A DNA stretch of 64,000 bases. Origin: CAVQCJ01 sp963711005 (GTDB lineage Bacteria > Actinomycetota > Actinomycetes > Prado026). Shown one piece after another: positions 26,059 through 34,397 of this stretch. Position numbers and translations under genes: made by a program. How positions within the stretch are numbered: the stretch's first letter is position 1; each line of letters starts with the position of its first letter. The notes under the pieces are model-generated. The model did no database searches. It saw only the letters and a list, made by a program, of their open reading frames with translations, and was not told the DNA's origin. The stretch spans positions 1,302,001 to 1,366,000 of the forward strand of contig CAVQCJ010000002.1 in assembly GCA_963711005.1 (NCBI GenBank), in the 5' to 3' direction.

Positions 26059-27518
26059 TCGGGACGCTCGCCGGGACCATCCGCCGCCTCGCCATCTTCG
26101 TCGGGCTGCTGTTCGCCGCGCTGCTGGTGAACATCAACCTCGTCCAGGTCACCCGCGCCAGCGACCTGGCCGACCGGCCCGGGAACAACCGCAACGTCAT
26201 CAAGGAGTACGCCAAGCAGCGCGGGCCGATCCTCGTCGGCAACACCCCGGTGGCACTGTCGGTGCTGACCAGCGGCCGGCTGAAGTACCAGCGCACGTAC
26301 GTCGACGGCCCGCTGTACTCGGCGTCCACCGGCTTCGCGTCGCTGATCTACGGCCGCACCGCGATCGAGCGGATCGAGAACGCCGTGCTGGCGGGCACGG
26401 ATGCCCGGTTCTCGCTGCAGCAGCTCGCCGACCTCATCGCCGGACGCACGACGAAGGGCGGCAGCGTCCAGCTCACGCTGAACGCGAAGGCGCAGGCCGC
26501 GGCCGCGAAGGCGATGGGGAAGAAGATCGGCGCGGTCGTCGCGCTGGAGCCGTCGACCGGCCGCATCCTCGCGCTGTACTCCAGCCCGAGCTTCGACCCG
26601 AACCTGATCGCAAGCAACGACGCCGCCACGTCGCAGAAGGCGTGGAACACCTATCTGGCCGACCCGCTGAACCCGATGCTGGACCGGCCGCTCGCGCAGG
26701 TGTACCCGCCCGGTTCGACGTTCAAGCTGGTCACGCTGTCGGCGGCGCTGTCCAGCGGTAAGTACGCCCCGTCGTCGACCGTGCCCGGCCCCGCCGGCTA
26801 CAAGCCACCCGGCACCAGCGCGGTGATCCACAACGAGAGCGGCCAGGGCTGCGCGACCGCCCACGGCCAGGTGACGCTGCTGCGCGCCCTGGAGGTGTCC
26901 TGCAACACCGCCTTCGCGTACCTCGGAGTCCAGGTCGGCGCGGACGCGCTGCAGAAGCAGGCGGAGGCGTTCGGCTTCAACCATTCGTTCACGGTCCCGA
27001 TGACCGCGGCCACGAGCAAGTTCCCGAGCCCCCTGGACGTTCCGCAGACGGCACTGTCGGCGATCGGCCAGTACGACGTGCGCTCGACCGCGTTGCAGAT
27101 GGCGATGGTCGCCGCCGCGCTCGGCAACAACGGCGTGGTGATGAACCCCTTCCTGGTCAACACGCTGCTTGCGCCGGACCTGTCCGTGCTCGAGCAGACT
27201 CGGGCCACCCAGTTCGGCCGGGCAGTCTCGCCCGCTGTGGCGCAGGAAGTCGCCGACATGATGGTCCAGGTCGTGCAGAACGGCACCGGCAAGAACGCTC
27301 GGATCCCCGGGGTCAAGGTGGCCGGCAAGACGGGGACGGCGCAGACCGGCAACAACAACCCCGCGGTGGCGTGGTTCGTGTCGTTCGCCCCGTCCCAGAA
27401 CGCTCAGGTGGCGGTGGCGGTCATCGTCGAGGACTCTCCGAAGAACAGCGACATCTCCGGCGGGGCGCTGGCCGCGCCCGTGGCCAAGGCTGTGATGGAA
27501 GCGGTGCTCCCCCCATGA
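26055..27518 (+). CDS. pbpA: Class B penicillin-binding protein PbpA (transpeptidase)
   Basis: 487 residues. A single membrane anchor at about 8-30 is followed by a short dimerisation region and the transpeptidase domain. Catalytic motifs are YPPGSTFK (Ser221, Lys224), SCN (Ser282) and KTGTAQ (Lys425). It cross-links peptidoglycan outside the membrane and is the expected partner of the upstream SEDS protein; the two genes overlap as GTGA. Mycobacterial PbpA is needed for normal division and is phosphorylated by PknB, the product encoded next. Confidence 0.94.
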   Translation: MIGTLAGTIRRLAIFVGLLFAALLVNINLVQVTRASDLADRPGNNRNVIKEYAKQRGPILVGNTPVALSVLTSGRLKYQRTYVDGPLYSASTGFASLIYGRTAIERIENAVLAGTDARFSLQQLADLIAGRTTKGGSVQLTLNAKAQAAAAKAMGKKIGAVVALEPSTGRILALYSSPSFDPNLIASNDAATSQKAWNTYLADPLNPMLDRPLAQVYPPGSTFKLVTLSAALSSGKYAPSSTVPGPAGYKPPGTSAVIHNESGQGCATAHGQVTLLRALEVSCNTAFAYLGVQVGADALQKQAEAFGFNHSFTVPMTAATSKFPSPLDVPQTALSAIGQYDVRSTALQMAMVAAALGNNGVVMNPFLVNTLLAPDLSVLEQTRATQFGRAVSPAVAQEVADMMVQVVQNGTGKNARIPGVKVAGKTGTAQTGNNNPAVAWFVSFAPSQNAQVAVAVIVEDSPKNSDISGGALAAPVAKAVMEAVLPP

Positions 27519-27576
27519 GCCCCGGACCCGCGAGGATAGGTGGCAGACGGTGAGCGACGGACCTCAGGAGGGCCCG

Positions 27577-29322
27577 ATGGACGAGCGACGGCTCGGCGAG
27601 CGCTACGAGCTCGGCGAGGTCATCGGTCGTGGAGGCATGGCCGAGGTCTACGAGGGCCGCGACCTGCGCCTGGGCCGCCGCGTCGCGGTCAAGCTGTTGC
27701 GCACCGACCTCGCCAGGGACCCCTCGTTCGTGGCCCGCTTCCGCCGCGAGGCGCACTCCGCGGCGTCGCTGAACCACCCGAACATCGTCGCCGTGTACGA
27801 CACCGGCGAGACCGACGTGTCCGGTGTGGCGGTCCCCTACATCGTCATGGAGTACGTCGACGGCACGACCTTGCGCGAGCTGGTGAAGTCCGGCCACCGG
27901 TTCACCCCGGAGCGCGCCGTCGAGATCACCGAGGGCACGCTGACCGCGCTCGACTACTCGCACCGACACGGGATCATCCACCGCGACATCAAGCCCGGCA
28001 ACGTCATGCTCAGCCGTACCGGCCAGGTCAAGGTCATGGACTTCGGCATCGCCAGAGCGGTCGCCGACAGTGCGGCGACGATGACCCAGACGTCGGCGGT
28101 TCTCGGGACGGCGCAGTACCTGTCGCCCGAGCAGGCTCGTGGCGAGGTCGTCGACGCGCGCTCCGACCTGTACTCGACCGGGTGCCTGCTCTACGAGCTG
28201 CTCGCCGGCCGGCCGCCGTTCGTCGGCGACAGCCCCGTGTCGGTGGCCTACCAGCACGTCCGAGAGACGCCCGCGCCGCCGTCGACCCTGAACCCGGACG
28301 TAGGCCCGGCCGTCGACGCCGTCGTCATGCGCGCGCTGGAGAAGCGCCCGGACGACCGGTACGACACCGCCGCGGCCATGCGGGACGACCTCGAGCGGGC
28401 CCGGCTCGGCGAGCCGCTCGCCGGCGCCGGAGCCGTCGCCGCGGCCGCGGCAGTCCCGGTCGCCGTCGTCGCGGCCGGCACCGGCAACGACGCGACCCAG
28501 GTCATCACGCCGGTGCTGCCCGGCACCGGTCCCGCCTCAGCCGGGTCGGCGTCGTCCGACCCCTCGCGAGCCGGCTGGTACGTCCTGCTGAGCGTCGCCG
28601 TGGTCGGGGCGCTCGTGCTCGCGTTCTTCCTGGGCCGCAGCATCTTCGGCGGGACCGACGCCAACATCGCGGTGCCCAACGTGGTCGGGCTCAAGCAGGC
28701 CGACGCGGCGGCCCAGATCCAGGACCGTGGTCTCAAGGTCGGCGCGGTCACACCCGTGACGAGCGACACCGTCCCGGCCGGCTACGTGGTCTCGCAGGAC
28801 CCGCTGAAGGACGTCAAGGTGGCCGCCAACACTGCGATCGACCTGACCGTGTCGAGCGGCGCCCAGCAGGTGACCGTGCCGACCCTGGTTGGCCTGACCC
28901 AGTCCCAGGCCCTCGACGCGTTGGCGGCGGCCGGGCTGGTGCCGGGGACGATCACGTTGCAGGACAAGGTCGACCAGCCGGCCGGCACCGTGATCGCCGT
29001 GGACCCGAAGGAGGGTACGTCGGTGGCCAAGGGCTCGACCGTGGCGCTGACCGTGTCCAGCGGCAAGGTTCCGGTGCCGTCGGTGATCGGCGAGCCGCAG
29101 GAGCAGGCCAAGGCCGACCTGGCGAACGCCGGCTTCAGCGTCACGGTGATCCCGCAGACCACGAACTCGGTCCAGGCCGGCACGGTGGTGGCGCAGAACC
29201 CGAAGTCCGGCACGTTGCTGGCCCAGGGCAAGATCGTGACGATCACGGTCGCTCAGGCGCCGCCCAGCCCGACGTCGACGCCGACCACCAGCCCGACCGG
29301 GACGTCCTCGCCCACCCCGTGA
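27577..29322 (+). CDS. pknB: PASTA-domain Ser/Thr protein kinase
   Basis: 581 residues. The kinase domain spans about 9-270 with the Gly loop GRGGMAEV, Lys39 in VAVKLL, HRDIKPGNV (Asp137) and DFG (Asp155). A membrane helix is at about 331-356, then three PASTA repeats at about 362-430, 431-497 and 498-565 that sense muropeptides or lipid II, then a Thr/Ser/Pro tail. AGGAGG five bases before ATG 27577 decides the start over GTG 27550. Mycobacterial PknB has four PASTA repeats. No pknA precedes it; this is the only kinase of the cluster. Confidence 0.95.
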   Translation: MDERRLGERYELGEVIGRGGMAEVYEGRDLRLGRRVAVKLLRTDLARDPSFVARFRREAHSAASLNHPNIVAVYDTGETDVSGVAVPYIVMEYVDGTTLRELVKSGHRFTPERAVEITEGTLTALDYSHRHGIIHRDIKPGNVMLSRTGQVKVMDFGIARAVADSAATMTQTSAVLGTAQYLSPEQARGEVVDARSDLYSTGCLLYELLAGRPPFVGDSPVSVAYQHVRETPAPPSTLNPDVGPAVDAVVMRALEKRPDDRYDTAAAMRDDLERARLGEPLAGAGAVAAAAAVPVAVVAAGTGNDATQVITPVLPGTGPASAGSASSDPSRAGWYVLLSVAVVGALVLAFFLGRSIFGGTDANIAVPNVVGLKQADAAAQIQDRGLKVGAVTPVTSDTVPAGYVVSQDPLKDVKVAANTAIDLTVSSGAQQVTVPTLVGLTQSQALDALAAAGLVPGTITLQDKVDQPAGTVIAVDPKEGTSVAKGSTVALTVSSGKVPVPSVIGEPQEQAKADLANAGFSVTVIPQTTNSVQAGTVVAQNPKSGTLLAQGKIVTITVAQAPPSPTSTPTTSPTGTSSPTP

Positions 29323-29353
29323 CCAGCGCTGACCGGCGCGGCCCACGTGGCGG

Positions 29354-30049
29354 TCAGCGGTGCGCGGAGACCGGCCCGCCTTCGACGACGGGGGCGAGGC
29401 CGGTCGAGCGCTGGACCGCCTGCGGGTCGCCGCACCGGACCAGCCAGTTGGCCAGCATCAGGTGCCCGCCCTCGGTGAGCACCGACTCCGGGTGGAACTG
29501 GACGCCCTCGACGTCGACGTCGCGGTGCCGCATCGCCATGAGCACACCGCTGGCCGTCGACCCGGTGACCTCGATCTCGTCGGGCACCGTGCTCGTCTCC
29601 ACCGCGAGCGAGTGGTAGCGCGTCGCCGTGAACGGGTCGGGCAGGCCGGCCAGCACGCCCTGGCCCTGGTGGTGCACCTGGGAGGTCTTGCCGTGCAGCA
29701 GCTCGGGCGCCCGCCCGACCTTGGCGCCGTAGGCGACGCCGATCGCCTGGTGGCCGAGGCAGACCCCGAGCACCGGCACCCGCCCGGCCGCGTACCGCAC
29801 CATGTCCACGCAGACACCGGCCTCTTCGGGGGTCCCGGGTCCCGGCGAGAGCAGCACCCCGTCGTACTCCGCCGCCTCCTGCGGCTCAACGGCGTCGTTG
29901 CGCCGGACCACCGGGGCGGCGCCGAGCTGGGCCAGGTACTGCACCAGGTTGAAGACGAAGGAGTCGTAGTTGTCCACGACCAGGATGCGCAGCGGCGCGC
30001 CGCCGTCGGTGCGCGGTCGCACCGCCGACCCGCCGTGGCTCGCACCCAT
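29354..30049 (-). CDS. pabA: Aminodeoxychorismate/anthranilate synthase component II (glutamine amidotransferase)
   Basis: Class I glutamine amidotransferase that supplies ammonia for 4-amino-4-deoxychorismate (folate) or anthranilate (tryptophan). It has ILVVDNYDSFVFNLVQYL, LLSPGPGTPEEAG, the nucleophile motif GVCLGHQAIG and the His-Glu pair in GVQFHPESVLT. Alone next to crgA and pknB, as in many actinobacteria, it is usually named pabA; sequence does not separate the two roles. Two starts are close: ATG 30049, with GAGGA about eight bases upstream, and ATG 30058. I prefer 30049. Confidence 0.9.
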   Translation of the reverse strand: MGASHGGSAVRPRTDGGAPLRILVVDNYDSFVFNLVQYLAQLGAAPVVRRNDAVEPQEAAEYDGVLLSPGPGTPEEAGVCVDMVRYAAGRVPVLGVCLGHQAIGVAYGAKVGRAPELLHGKTSQVHHQGQGVLAGLPDPFTATRYHSLAVETSTVPDEIEVTGSTASGVLMAMRHRDVDVEGVQFHPESVLTEGGHLMLANWLVRCGDPQAVQRSTGLAPVVEGGPVSAHR

Positions 30050-30064
30050 GGGGAGCATCCTCGC

Positions 30065-30343
30065 CTATCCGCCGCCGACGGTGACCTGGTTGACCGGAAG
30101 CCGGGGCTCCACCCAGGGGAAGACCACGGCGAACAGCAGCACGACCACCACCGCGGCCGCCACCGCCAGGATCGCGACCCGGGCCGGCCAGGCGCCCGGC
30201 AGGTGCCGCCAGAGCCAGCCGTAGAACGAACCCGAGCCGTGCGCCGGCTGCCGCGGGTGCGGCTCGTCCCAGGCCTCGTCCTCGGGCCCGTCGTCGGGCC
30301 CGTCCTCGGGCCGGTCCTGGAGCCCGTCCTGCCGCCCGGTCAC
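30065..30343 (-). CDS. Small single-pass membrane protein
   Basis: 92 residues. An acidic, Pro-rich N-terminal half is followed by a GWLWRHLPGAWPARV segment, one membrane helix at about 58-80 (VAILAVAAAVVVVLLFAVVF) and a short tail PWVEPRLPVNQVTVGG. It starts at GTG 30343 overlapping the DUF881 stop. Similar small proteins sit between DUF881 and pabA in related actinobacteria, where class E sortases are also found. It has no sortase catalytic motif, and I assign no function. Confidence 0.7.
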   Translation of the reverse strand: MTGRQDGLQDRPEDGPDDGPEDEAWDEPHPRQPAHGSGSFYGWLWRHLPGAWPARVAILAVAAAVVVVLLFAVVFPWVEPRLPVNQVTVGGG

Positions 30344-31095
30344 GAGGGCGGTACCTGGGCGTGGCTGAGCGCGAGGTCGCCGGTGTACGCCGGCAGGTCG
30401 AGCGTCGACCGGGTGCTCACCTGGTAGCCGAGCCCGACCGCGTCCACCCACTCGCGGTACGTCACGAGCTGGGGCGAGCGCCGCAGCGCGGCGGTGAGCC
30501 GGTCGACGTTGCCCACGCCCGCCACGGTGTACGGCGGCGAGTAGACCCGCCCGTGCAGGATCAGGGTGTTGCCGACGCAGCGCACCGCGCTGGTCGAGAC
30601 CAGCCGCTGGTCCATCACCTCGACCCCCTGCGCACCACCGGCCCACAGCGCGTTCACCACCGCCTGCAGGTCCTGCTGGTGCACCACCAGGTCGTCCGGC
30701 GACACGCCGGCCGGCAACGGCGACCCCGGATCCCGCTGCGCGTCGTCCAGGGTGACCACCACGCCGGGTCCGGTCATCCGGGTCAGGCCGACCTCGGGGG
30801 CCAGCGCGTCGCCCTGGCTCCTGGCCACCCTCACCGGCGCGTCCTGGACACCCTGTGCGGCGGTCAGACGGTCGACGTCGTCGCGCAGCTGCTGGACGGC
30901 GGCCTGGGCCGTGGCCGCGCGGGCCAGCTGGGCCCGGACCAGGTCGGCCAGGTCGGTCCGGCGCTCGGACCGCAGGTCCGTGCCGCGGGCGGTCACCGCG
31001 CTGGTGGCCATCAGCAGGCCGGCCAGGACCAGCACCAGCGGCACCCCCAGGCGCCAGCCCAGGCGCCGGGCGCTCGCCTCCGGGCCGCTCGCCAC
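30340..31095 (-). CDS. DUF881 family protein
   Basis: 251 residues. One membrane helix at about 15-33 (LGVPLVLVLAGLLMATSAV), then a coiled-coil stretch LVRAQLARAATAQAAVQQLRD, and a DUF881 domain with GPGVVVTLDDA, VVHQQDLQAVVNALWAGGA and NTLILHGRVYSPPYTVAGVG. The family is associated with actinobacterial division loci; its biochemical role is unknown. It is divergent from crgA with a 123-bp shared upstream region and is coupled to the small membrane protein gene. Confidence 0.88.
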   Translation of the reverse strand: MASGPEASARRLGWRLGVPLVLVLAGLLMATSAVTARGTDLRSERRTDLADLVRAQLARAATAQAAVQQLRDDVDRLTAAQGVQDAPVRVARSQGDALAPEVGLTRMTGPGVVVTLDDAQRDPGSPLPAGVSPDDLVVHQQDLQAVVNALWAGGAQGVEVMDQRLVSTSAVRCVGNTLILHGRVYSPPYTVAGVGNVDRLTAALRRSPQLVTYREWVDAVGLGYQVSTRSTLDLPAYTGDLALSHAQVPPS

Positions 31096-31218
31096 CGACC
31101 GCCTCCTGCGTCTCGCCCGCTCGGGTGCTCGGGGCGCGGCCCCGGCTCGTCTACGCTAACGCCACAACGATCGCCCGGCCGCCAGCCGGTGGGGCGGCCA
31201 GCCGGAAGGGGTGAGGCA

Positions 31219-31473
31219 GTGCCCAGGTCACGCGTCCGTCGCAAGGCGGCCTACACCCCGCCGCCGACCGCACCCAAGAACACCAGCCGCATCCCGTCGC
31301 GGATGATCCCGATCCTCATGTGCGCCTTCCTGCTCATCGGGCTGGTCTGGATCGTGGTCTTCTACATCAACGGGCAGAACATGCCGTTCATGGACGCGCT
31401 GGGGAACTGGAACCTGGTGATCGGGTTCGGGCTGCTGGCAGTGGGGTTCGCCTTCGCCACCAAGTGGCGCTGA
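31219..31473 (+). CDS. crgA: Cell division protein CrgA
   Basis: 84 residues with the CrgA layout: a basic N-terminus (VPRSRVRRKAAYTPPP), one helix at about 30-50 (MIPILMCAFLLIGLVWIVVF), the loop YINGQNMPFMDALGNWN and a second helix at about 64-80. CrgA recruits FtsI and interacts with FtsZ and CwsA in mycobacteria, and inhibits premature septation in Streptomyces. The start is GTG 31219, preceded by a GTGAGG-type RBS. It lies beside the pknB cluster, its usual neighbourhood. Confidence 0.95.
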   Translation: MPRSRVRRKAAYTPPPTAPKNTSRIPSRMIPILMCAFLLIGLVWIVVFYINGQNMPFMDALGNWNLVIGFGLLAVGFAFATKWR

Positions 31474-31489
31474 GCGGCTCTCGGCCGCT

Positions 31490-31539
31490 AACTACAGCGC
31501 TGTAGTTCTCCACATGGGTTGTCCCCCGCTGTGGAGAAC
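31490..31539. terminator. Stacked inverted repeats between convergent genes
   Basis: An 18-bp perfect palindrome (AACTACAGCGCTGTAGTT, 31490-31507) is followed, sharing two bases, by a 10-bp stem GTTCTCCACA/TGTGGAGAAC with a 15-nt loop (31505-31539). It fills the gap between the convergent crgA and thiolase genes, so a bidirectional terminator is the simplest reading. There is no U-tract. The palindrome could instead be a protein-binding site. Confidence 0.55.
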
Positions 31540-31543
31540 CACG

Positions 31544-32713
31544 TCAGAGCCGTTCGATGATCGTCGCGTTGGCCATGCCGCCGCCCTCGCACATGGTCTG
31601 CAGCCCGTACCGCCCCCCGGACTCCACCAGCTGGTGCACGAGCGTGGTCATCAGCCGGGCCCCGGACGCACCCAACGGGTGCCCGAGAGCGATCGCGCCG
31701 CCGTTCACGTTGAGCTGCTTGGCGTCCGCCCCGGTCTCGGCCAGCCAGGCCAACGGCACCGAGGCGAAAGCCTCGTTCACCTCGAAGATGTCGATGTCCG
31801 CCAGGCTCAGCCCGGACCGGGCCAGCACCTTGGCCGTGGCCGGGATCGGCCCCGTCAGCATGATCACCGGGTCGTCGCCGACCACGACGGTGGTGTGCAC
31901 CCGCGCGAGCGGGCGCAGGCCGAGCTGCGCCGCCGTCTCGGACGTGGTGAGCAGCACCGCGGCTGCGCCGTCGGAGATCTGCGACGACGACGCGGCCGTG
32001 ATCCGGCCGCCCTCGCGGAACGGCGTCCTCAGCCCGGCCAGCGCTTCGAGCGTCCCGCCGCGGCGGAACCCCTCGTCGACCGTCACGACGGTGCCGTCAG
32101 GCAGGGACACCGGCGCGATCTGGGCGGTGAACCGGCCCTCGTCGGTCGCGGCGGCCGCCCGCTCGTGCGACTCCAGCGCGAACGCGTCGAGCTGCTCGCG
32201 ACCGAGCCCCCATCGCTCGGCGATCATCTCGGCGCCGATCCCCTGGTTGAACACCGGCGTGCCCTCGGCCGCGAGCTCGTCGGCGTACCGCGCCAGCACC
32301 TGCTCGCCGAACGGCAGCCCCGAGACCGAGGCGGAGGAACCGAGCGCGACCCGTGACATCGACTCCACGCCGCCGGCGACCACCAGGTCGTACTGGCCGC
32401 TCACCAGCCCGGCCGCGGCGAAGGCGATCGACTGCTGGGAGGAGCCGCACTGCCGGTCGACGGTCGTGCCGGGGACGGTCTGCGGCCACCCTGCTGCCAG
32501 AACCGCGCTGCGGCCGACGTTGAAGGTCTGCTCCCCCACCTGCGAGACGCACCCCCAGATGACGTCGTCCACGCCCGCGGGGTCGATCCCGGTCCGCTCG
32601 GCGAGCGCCGCCAGCACGTGCGCGGACAGGTCGACGGGGTGCACCCCGGACAGCACGCCACCACGGCGTCCGACCGGCGTGCGTACGGCTTCGACGATCA
32701 CGGCATCGCGCAT
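31544..32713 (-). CDS. Acetyl-CoA C-acyltransferase (thiolase)
   Basis: 389-residue thiolase. The acyl-accepting Cys is in TTVDRQCGSSQQSIAFAA, the His in NVNGGAIALGHPLGASGAR and the second catalytic Cys in QTMCEGGGMANATI; NEAFASVPLAW is also present. Degradative 3-ketoacyl-CoA thiolysis is more likely than biosynthesis, since no acetoacetyl-CoA pathway genes are near, but this is not decided. AGGAGG upstream supports ATG 32713. It stands alone between crgA and a rhomboid gene. Confidence 0.92.
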   Translation of the reverse strand: MRDAVIVEAVRTPVGRRGGVLSGVHPVDLSAHVLAALAERTGIDPAGVDDVIWGCVSQVGEQTFNVGRSAVLAAGWPQTVPGTTVDRQCGSSQQSIAFAAAGLVSGQYDLVVAGGVESMSRVALGSSASVSGLPFGEQVLARYADELAAEGTPVFNQGIGAEMIAERWGLGREQLDAFALESHERAAAATDEGRFTAQIAPVSLPDGTVVTVDEGFRRGGTLEALAGLRTPFREGGRITAASSSQISDGAAAVLLTTSETAAQLGLRPLARVHTTVVVGDDPVIMLTGPIPATAKVLARSGLSLADIDIFEVNEAFASVPLAWLAETGADAKQLNVNGGAIALGHPLGASGARLMTTLVHQLVESGGRYGLQTMCEGGGMANATIIERL

Positions 32714-32744
32714 GGACCGACCTCCTGGACCTCGATGGTAGGCA

Positions 32745-33650
32745 CTACTGGATCGACGGTCGGTAGTCCTGCCCCGGGATCACGGTCCCGGAGGTCACGC
32801 CGAGCTCGCTGCGGATCTGCTGGGTCCGGACCTCCACGAGGACGGCGCAGACCGCGACCAGCACCACGCACACCGTCGCGGACGCCCAGACCCGGGCGGT
32901 TCGCGGGGCGTAGGCCATCACGGCGGTGGTGATCGAGCCGGCGACCAGTCCGCCGACGTGCGCGTGCCAGTCGATGTTCGACATGTAGAACGGCAGGGCG
33001 AGGTTGATCACGACGATGGCTACCAGGCCGCCCATGTTCCAGTTCATCCGCCTGGCGACGACGAGCATCCCGCCGAACAGACCGAAGATCGCGCCCGAGG
33101 CGCCCAGGCTCGGCGTCAGCGGGTCCCCGAACAGGTACGAGGCCGTGCTCCCGGCCAGCAGGGACACGAAGTAAAGCGCCGTGAATCGGATCCGGCCGAG
33201 CATGGCCTCGAGCGGGCGTCCCACGATCCACAACGCCCACATGTTCAGGGCGATGTGGACGACGCTCATGTGCAGGAAGCCCGAGGTGATCAGCCGGTAC
33301 GACTGGCCGGCGGCCACGTTGATCCCGCGCATCCAGAACATGCTGGTGAACGACGGGATCAGCACCTGCAGCCCGAACGTGACCACGCAGCTGGCCACCA
33401 GCACCGTGGTGACGATGTCCGGCCGCGCGTGCACGTCGCCGCCGAAGACGGTCTTGACCTGGCGTTGCGTGCGGCGGCCCTCGGCGACGCAGTCCGGGCA
33501 CTGGAACCCGACGGCCGCGCTCACCATGCAGTCCGGGCAGATCGGCTTGTCGCAGCGCGCGCAGCGGATGTACGTCTGGCGGTCGGGGTGCCGGTAGCAG
33601 ACCGGGGGCGGACCTTCGTACGACCCGGAGGCCGGCAGGGGATCGGTCAC
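32745..33650 (-). CDS. Rhomboid intramembrane serine protease with N-terminal B-box zinc finger
   Basis: 301 residues. The first 55 contain a B-box-like Cys/His cluster (CYRHPDRQTYIRCARCDKPI then CPDC). Six membrane helices follow from about residue 75. Rhomboid catalytic elements are HIALNMWAL (oxyanion region), GASGAIFG with the nucleophile Ser, and HAHVGG with the catalytic His. It cleaves single-pass membrane proteins inside the bilayer; its substrate is unknown. It lies just downstream of the cyclophilin gene, a pairing common in actinobacteria. Confidence 0.93.
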   Translation of the reverse strand: MTDPLPASGSYEGPPPVCYRHPDRQTYIRCARCDKPICPDCMVSAAVGFQCPDCVAEGRRTQRQVKTVFGGDVHARPDIVTTVLVASCVVTFGLQVLIPSFTSMFWMRGINVAAGQSYRLITSGFLHMSVVHIALNMWALWIVGRPLEAMLGRIRFTALYFVSLLAGSTASYLFGDPLTPSLGASGAIFGLFGGMLVVARRMNWNMGGLVAIVVINLALPFYMSNIDWHAHVGGLVAGSITTAVMAYAPRTARVWASATVCVVLVAVCAVLVEVRTQQIRSELGVTSGTVIPGQDYRPSIQ

Positions 33651-33694
33651 GGGCTGCGGTGGCTAGGTGGTGGTCCGGTCGCGCGGTTGCGTCG

Positions 33695-34225
33695 TCAGCT
33701 CTGCACCCGCTCGATGGTGACGGACTCGACGACGACCGGCTCGACCGGGACGTCCCGCGGCCCGGTCGCGGTGGACTCGATCGCGTCGACGACCGCGCGG
33801 CTGTCCGCGTCGGCGACCTCGCCGAAGATCGTGTGCTTGCGGGTCAGCCAGGGCGTCGCGCCGACGGTGATGAAGAACTGCGAACCATTGGTGCCGGGCC
33901 CGGCGTTGGCCATCGCCAGGAGGTAGGGCCGGTCGAACTGCAGCTCGGGGTGGAACTCGTCGGCGAAGGTGTAGCCCGGGCCGCCGATGCCCGAGCCGAG
34001 CGGGTCGCCGCCCTGGATCATGAAGCCGGAGATCACCCGGTGGAACGTCGTGCCGTCGTACAGCGGGTCCTTCGTGGTCTGCCCGGTGCCCGGGTGCTTC
34101 CACTCCTTGCCGCCCTCGGCGAGCTCGACGAAGTTGCGCACGGTCTTGGGCGCATGGTCGGGCAGGAGCTGGATCCGGATGTCACCCCGGTTGGTGCGCA
34201 GGGTGGCGAAGAGCTGCTCGGCCAC
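33695..34225 (-). CDS. Peptidyl-prolyl cis-trans isomerase, cyclophilin type
   Basis: 176-residue cyclophilin without signal peptide, so cytosolic. Active-site residues are in FHRVISGFMIQGGDPLG (Arg, Phe, Met, Gln), NAGPGTNGSQFFIT and the Trp of PWLTRKHTIFGEV. AGGAGGG upstream of GTG 34225 fixes the start, giving VAEQLFATLRTNRGDIRIQL as the N-terminus rather than the longer frame to 34291. It resembles mycobacterial PpiA, which also sits near the rhomboid and crgA genes. Confidence 0.93.
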   Translation of the reverse strand: MAEQLFATLRTNRGDIRIQLLPDHAPKTVRNFVELAEGGKEWKHPGTGQTTKDPLYDGTTFHRVISGFMIQGGDPLGSGIGGPGYTFADEFHPELQFDRPYLLAMANAGPGTNGSQFFITVGATPWLTRKHTIFGEVADADSRAVVDAIESTATGPRDVPVEPVVVESVTIERVQS

Positions 34226-34324
34226 GGCGTTCCCTCCTCGTCGGGCGGGCACTCGCTCCGCCGTCGCGTCGATCCTGCCACGGGGGGCCACCGGCCACGA
34301 CGCGGGAGCGGACCGGCCAGGTGG

Positions 34325-34397
34325 TGGAGACGAGGGGAATCGAACCCCTAACCCCCGCCTTGCAAAGGCGGTGCTCTGCCAATTGAGCTACGTCCCC
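34325..34397 (-). tRNA. tRNA-Ala (anticodon TGC)
   Basis: 73 nt on the minus strand: acceptor GGGGACG with CGTCTCC (one G-T pair), D arm GCTCAATTGGCAGAGC, anticodon stem-loop CCGCCTTTGCAAGGCGG and T arm GGTTCGATTCC. CCA is encoded immediately after it (34322-34324). Its first ten bases overlap the 3' end of the marR-type gene on the same strand. Confidence 0.96.

Noticed and set aside
30065..30343. Class E sortase at the usual crgA-proximal position
   Set aside because: The product has one helix and only 92 residues, with no TLxTC motif or catalytic Arg.
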